DNA of 64,000 bases from UBA2336 sp965227265 (lineage in GTDB: Bacteria > Bacteroidota > Bacteroidia > Cytophagales > Cyclobacteriaceae). This document shows, piece after piece, positions 62,801 to 64,000 of the stretch (position 1 is its first letter; every line of letters starts with the position of its first letter). The notes beneath the pieces were generated by a model. That model did not search any database. It was not told the origin of the DNA and saw only the letters and a list, made by a program, of their open reading frames with translations. The stretch is from positions 930,001 through 994,000 of the forward strand of contig OZ245738.1 in assembly GCA_965227265.1 (NCBI GenBank), read 5' to 3'. The translations under genes were made by a program, and so were the position numbers.

Positions 62801-64000
62801 TCCCTATCAGCATTCTTGATCCGGCTGATCCGGCTTGCTCGGGTGGTGATTGTGCTACCGTAGTAATTGCAACCGTAACAACGGCTGATCCATGCTTAAA
62901 CCCGGCTCCGGAAGGAACAGTTACATTCAACATTAATCCTGCTTTCCCGGCTGTAAATATTATTGGTGTAAGAATTACCATTAACGGACCTGTATCCGAT
63001 ACGCATACAAATGATCCCTTCTTTACTGACTTGTATGCAGGTATGTATACGTATGAAATTGTTTACGGAGATCTTTCAAATCCTGCCTGTACTAAAACGG
63101 GAGTGTTCCAGATTCCAACATCCGGAAATGTTGGAACTCCGGCAGCTACCGTTCAGACAGTTCCGTTTTGCGCTACCGATAGCACGGGTACAGTGTTGAT
63201 TAATGTTCCTGAGCGTCCGTTCGGAGATAATCTTGAATGGTCACTTGATGGAATTACATGGTTGCCATTCCAAAACGGGTCTATTGTAAGCGGAGTACCC
63301 GCAGGACTCGCCCCATCGTTTGATCGCGTACTGAGCGTTCGTAAAGATGCTTCCGATGTTTGTTTTGCGGGAGTAACGGTAAACATTCAAAGTACAAACC
63401 CTCCAATCATTTTCAGTGCTACTGATTTTAGTACAACTCCCTCAGGTTGCACCACGAATGATGGAACGCTCATTGTAAACAATCTTCCAACCGGTGGCGG
63501 AGGTGGACCGTATCGCTATTTAATGGACGGCACTTTATTTCCAACCCTTCCGGCATCAAATACATTTACAGGCCTTGCCTCGGGTCCGCATGTGTTTACA
63601 ATAATTGATAACTTAAGTTGTTCGCTTGCAATTCCGTTTACGATAACCTTCCCTGGATTCATCAGTACCTCAAATTTAAGTATTGATGATGCAGATTGTG
63701 CGAGCCTGGGGACAAACGGTGAGATAAGATTTACCATTGATAATCCCGGAGCATACGAATATGCCATCACAACCGACATCACATTTATTCCGGGTGTTAC
63801 GGATTATATCCCGCTGGCCGGATTGAATGTTGTTATTCCTGATCTTTCAGGTGGAACATATTATGTGTGGGTTCGGTCAGGCGCAGCGGCTTGTCCAACA
63901 CGATTGGCTCCGATTACAGTTGGGGGTGTACAGGCAGTAAGCTTTAACTCATCTTCCGAAAATGAAGCTTGTTTTGGTGATGGTGGTCAGGTAACTCTTA
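59818..64000 (+). CDS. Giant surface protein with tandem Ig-like modules, 3' end outside window
   Basis: ATG at 59818 opens a frame that is still open at base 64000 (1394 codons). A signal peptide (GKSIRHFLFLGFVLVSVASA) is followed by a beta domain starting CLSISIGSTQPVSCFSG and then repeated Ig-like or SprB-like modules. Six tandem modules of ~73 residues carry the core AGPFC...PGGTWSGTG...FDP...ITYT...DTE. Later modules have the variant PSGGTFNFSGTG...FDPAGLSG. Thr, Ser and Gly content is high. Proteins of this kind are usually secreted by the type IX system and end in a sorting domain or a gliding-motility C-terminal domain, which would lie beyond the window. An adhesin role is likely. Confidence 0.9.
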   Translation, partial: MGKSIRHFLFLGFVLVSVASASAQCLSISIGSTQPVSCFSGNDGRITLNITSSSAQATSPWDIELYYRDSGGGLTQLAFHDNVSVTSITFMAGNGSLNSAGADAFGIVSNESDPGSEYRIIVTASGTGTFTCRTKQINGITIAEPDELLGSVASITPACTPGSGAIAINVSGGSPSYIYTWTGPTPILNTVEDPTGLNAGTYSVTIGDGLGCSVPITGIVVPPPPDATISAAGPFCETGAAVQLTAVTPGGTWSGTGVSPTGMFDPVAAGVGTHTITYSISSGPCPTSDTEDFVVAPAPDPTITPAGPFCSTGIAVTLTAASPGGNWSGTGITSATLGTFNPATAGMGSHTITYTITGTCTVSDTETIVVQAPATVTITPAGPLCVSGSVINLVASVAGGTWTGTGITDATLGTFNPATATAGSHIITYTLPDGCSSFDTETIIVQNPTVVAINAAGPFCSTGGTVNLTATVPGGTWSGTGVSAAGVFDPTVGAGSYTITYTLSDACASFDTENFIVVAPADPTITPAGPFCVTSPATNLIAASPGGTWTGTGITNAAAGTFDPTTVPAGSYVVTYTITGTCTVSDTETIVVQAPAVAVINAAGPLCANGPLLTLTATPAGGTWSGTGITNTATGDFNPSVSGAGTFVITYTVGVGACNSVDTESIQVNAAPTATISGTTSICSGQTAALTVTFTGTAPLSFDYFDGSSINTVTTSANPFTLNVAPTSPTTTTITYTVTSVSDATCSGTTSGSADVTINTPVLTLPATTVCENGGTIFLTGIVTATPSGGTFNFSGTGIIDPATGEFDPAGLSGPISIQVDYTEACAAPTGTLNLTVSNSAAMIVPISPVQVCQGTPTFDLNPYVSGTPATDLIFTGGPGVNTATDQFNPAGLSGLQTVTVDYVGTCAAPQVSFQIDVITTPTLNVLTTTTCENGASIPLTSRVIVSPSGGSFLFSGHPGVSGTTFDPSGIVGPTTVNINVTYTLSGCAVVNDIIPISILDPADPACSGGDCATVVIATVTTADPCLNPAPEGTVTFNINPAFPAVNIIGVRITINGPVSDTHTNDPFFTDLYAGMYTYEIVYGDLSNPACTKTGVFQIPTSGNVGTPAATVQTVPFCATDSTGTVLINVPERPFGDNLEWSLDGITWLPFQNGSIVSGVPAGLAPSFDRVLSVRKDASDVCFAGVTVNIQSTNPPIIFSATDFSTTPSGCTTNDGTLIVNNLPTGGGGGPYRYLMDGTLFPTLPASNTFTGLASGPHVFTIIDNLSCSLAIPFTITFPGFISTSNLSIDDADCASLGTNGEIRFTIDNPGAYEYAITTDITFIPGVTDYIPLAGLNVVIPDLSGGTYYVWVRSGAAACPTRLAPITVGGVQAVSFNSSSENEACFGDGGQVTL
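60490..61830 (+). repeat. Six tandem ~220-bp coding repeats in the surface-protein gene
   Basis: Starts of the AGP(F/L)C unit are near 60511, 60732, 60957, 61182, 61397 and 61620, a period of about 215-225 bases. The nucleotide copies share stretches such as GGAACATGGAGCGGAACAGG but have diverged, so they are old duplications. Recombination between them could change the module number. Confidence 0.85.

Noticed and set aside
59850..63800. Several long minus-strand open frames (for example 62022-62270 and 63516-63782)
   Set aside because: They are Pro/Val-rich shadows of the Thr/Gly-rich repeat gene on the plus strand, with no start context or family resemblance.

Overview
The window reads as chromosomal DNA of a Bacteroidota bacterium, most likely of the order Cytophagales. 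The signs are very dense coding at moderate-to-low GC, candidate TTTG / TAnnTTTG promoters, secreted and lipid-anchored proteins of bacteroidete type, DUF1573 and DUF2911 families, several 800-880-residue FtsX-like permeases, and the start of a giant surface protein with repeated Ig-like modules. I see no tRNA, rRNA, CRISPR array, insertion sequence or phage. No stretch over about 200 bases lacks a gene or a named element.

Layout. 1-8.8 kb: an incomplete phospho-sugar mutase, a lipoprotein gene with an internal stop, then amino-acid catabolism (hppD, gcdH, kynA) mixed with trpS, a DUF1573 protein and small hypotheticals. gcdH and kynA diverge across a 14-base palindrome. 8.8-15.4 kb: a 14-repeat YwqK/MORN-like protein that ends in a probable outer-membrane barrel, an FAD oxidoreductase, and a PadR regulator translationally coupled to a large permease. 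15.4-19.3 kb: M61 peptidase, CoA-binding protein, LRR protein. 19.3-25.7 kb: a polyphosphate neighbourhood (ppk2, ppk1, ppx) that encloses gyrB and holds an unknown small membrane protein. 25.7-30.6 kb: a SAM-I riboswitch in front of a methionine operon in which MetH is split into two overlapping genes, followed by metF. 30.7-35.6 kb: two tandem permeases without an ATPase. 35.7-44.4 kb: SGNH hydrolase, a 53-residue membrane protein, zinc metallopeptidase, S9 peptidase, an A+T-rich trio (lipoprotein, voltage-gated K+ channel, Cys-rich lipoprotein), AsmA-like protein, an exported RidA homologue lacking the family arginine, and an SRPBCC protein.

44.4-51.8 kb holds the most unusual locus. A 2028-residue exported protein joins 23 YwqK/MORN-like repeats, a long TPR region and an intact CHAT (caspase-like) protease domain with His1877 and Cys1942. 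It lies behind a palindromic operator and promoter, and is followed by a DUF2911-TPR gene whose start codon sits inside a perfect 12-bp hairpin arm. 51.9-55.0 kb: a second PadR-permease pair with a candidate autoregulatory operator. 55-59.3 kb: smc and a divergent small membrane protein. 59.4 kb to the end: a small secreted protein one base ahead of a giant repeat-containing surface protein that runs off the window.

The best candidates for undescribed biology are the periplasmic or surface YwqK-TPR-CHAT protease (with the YwqK-barrel protein at 8.9 kb as a possible relative) and the duplicated PadR-permease modules. Regulatory calls rest on visible symmetry and consensus matches only; no folding, search or expression data were available.
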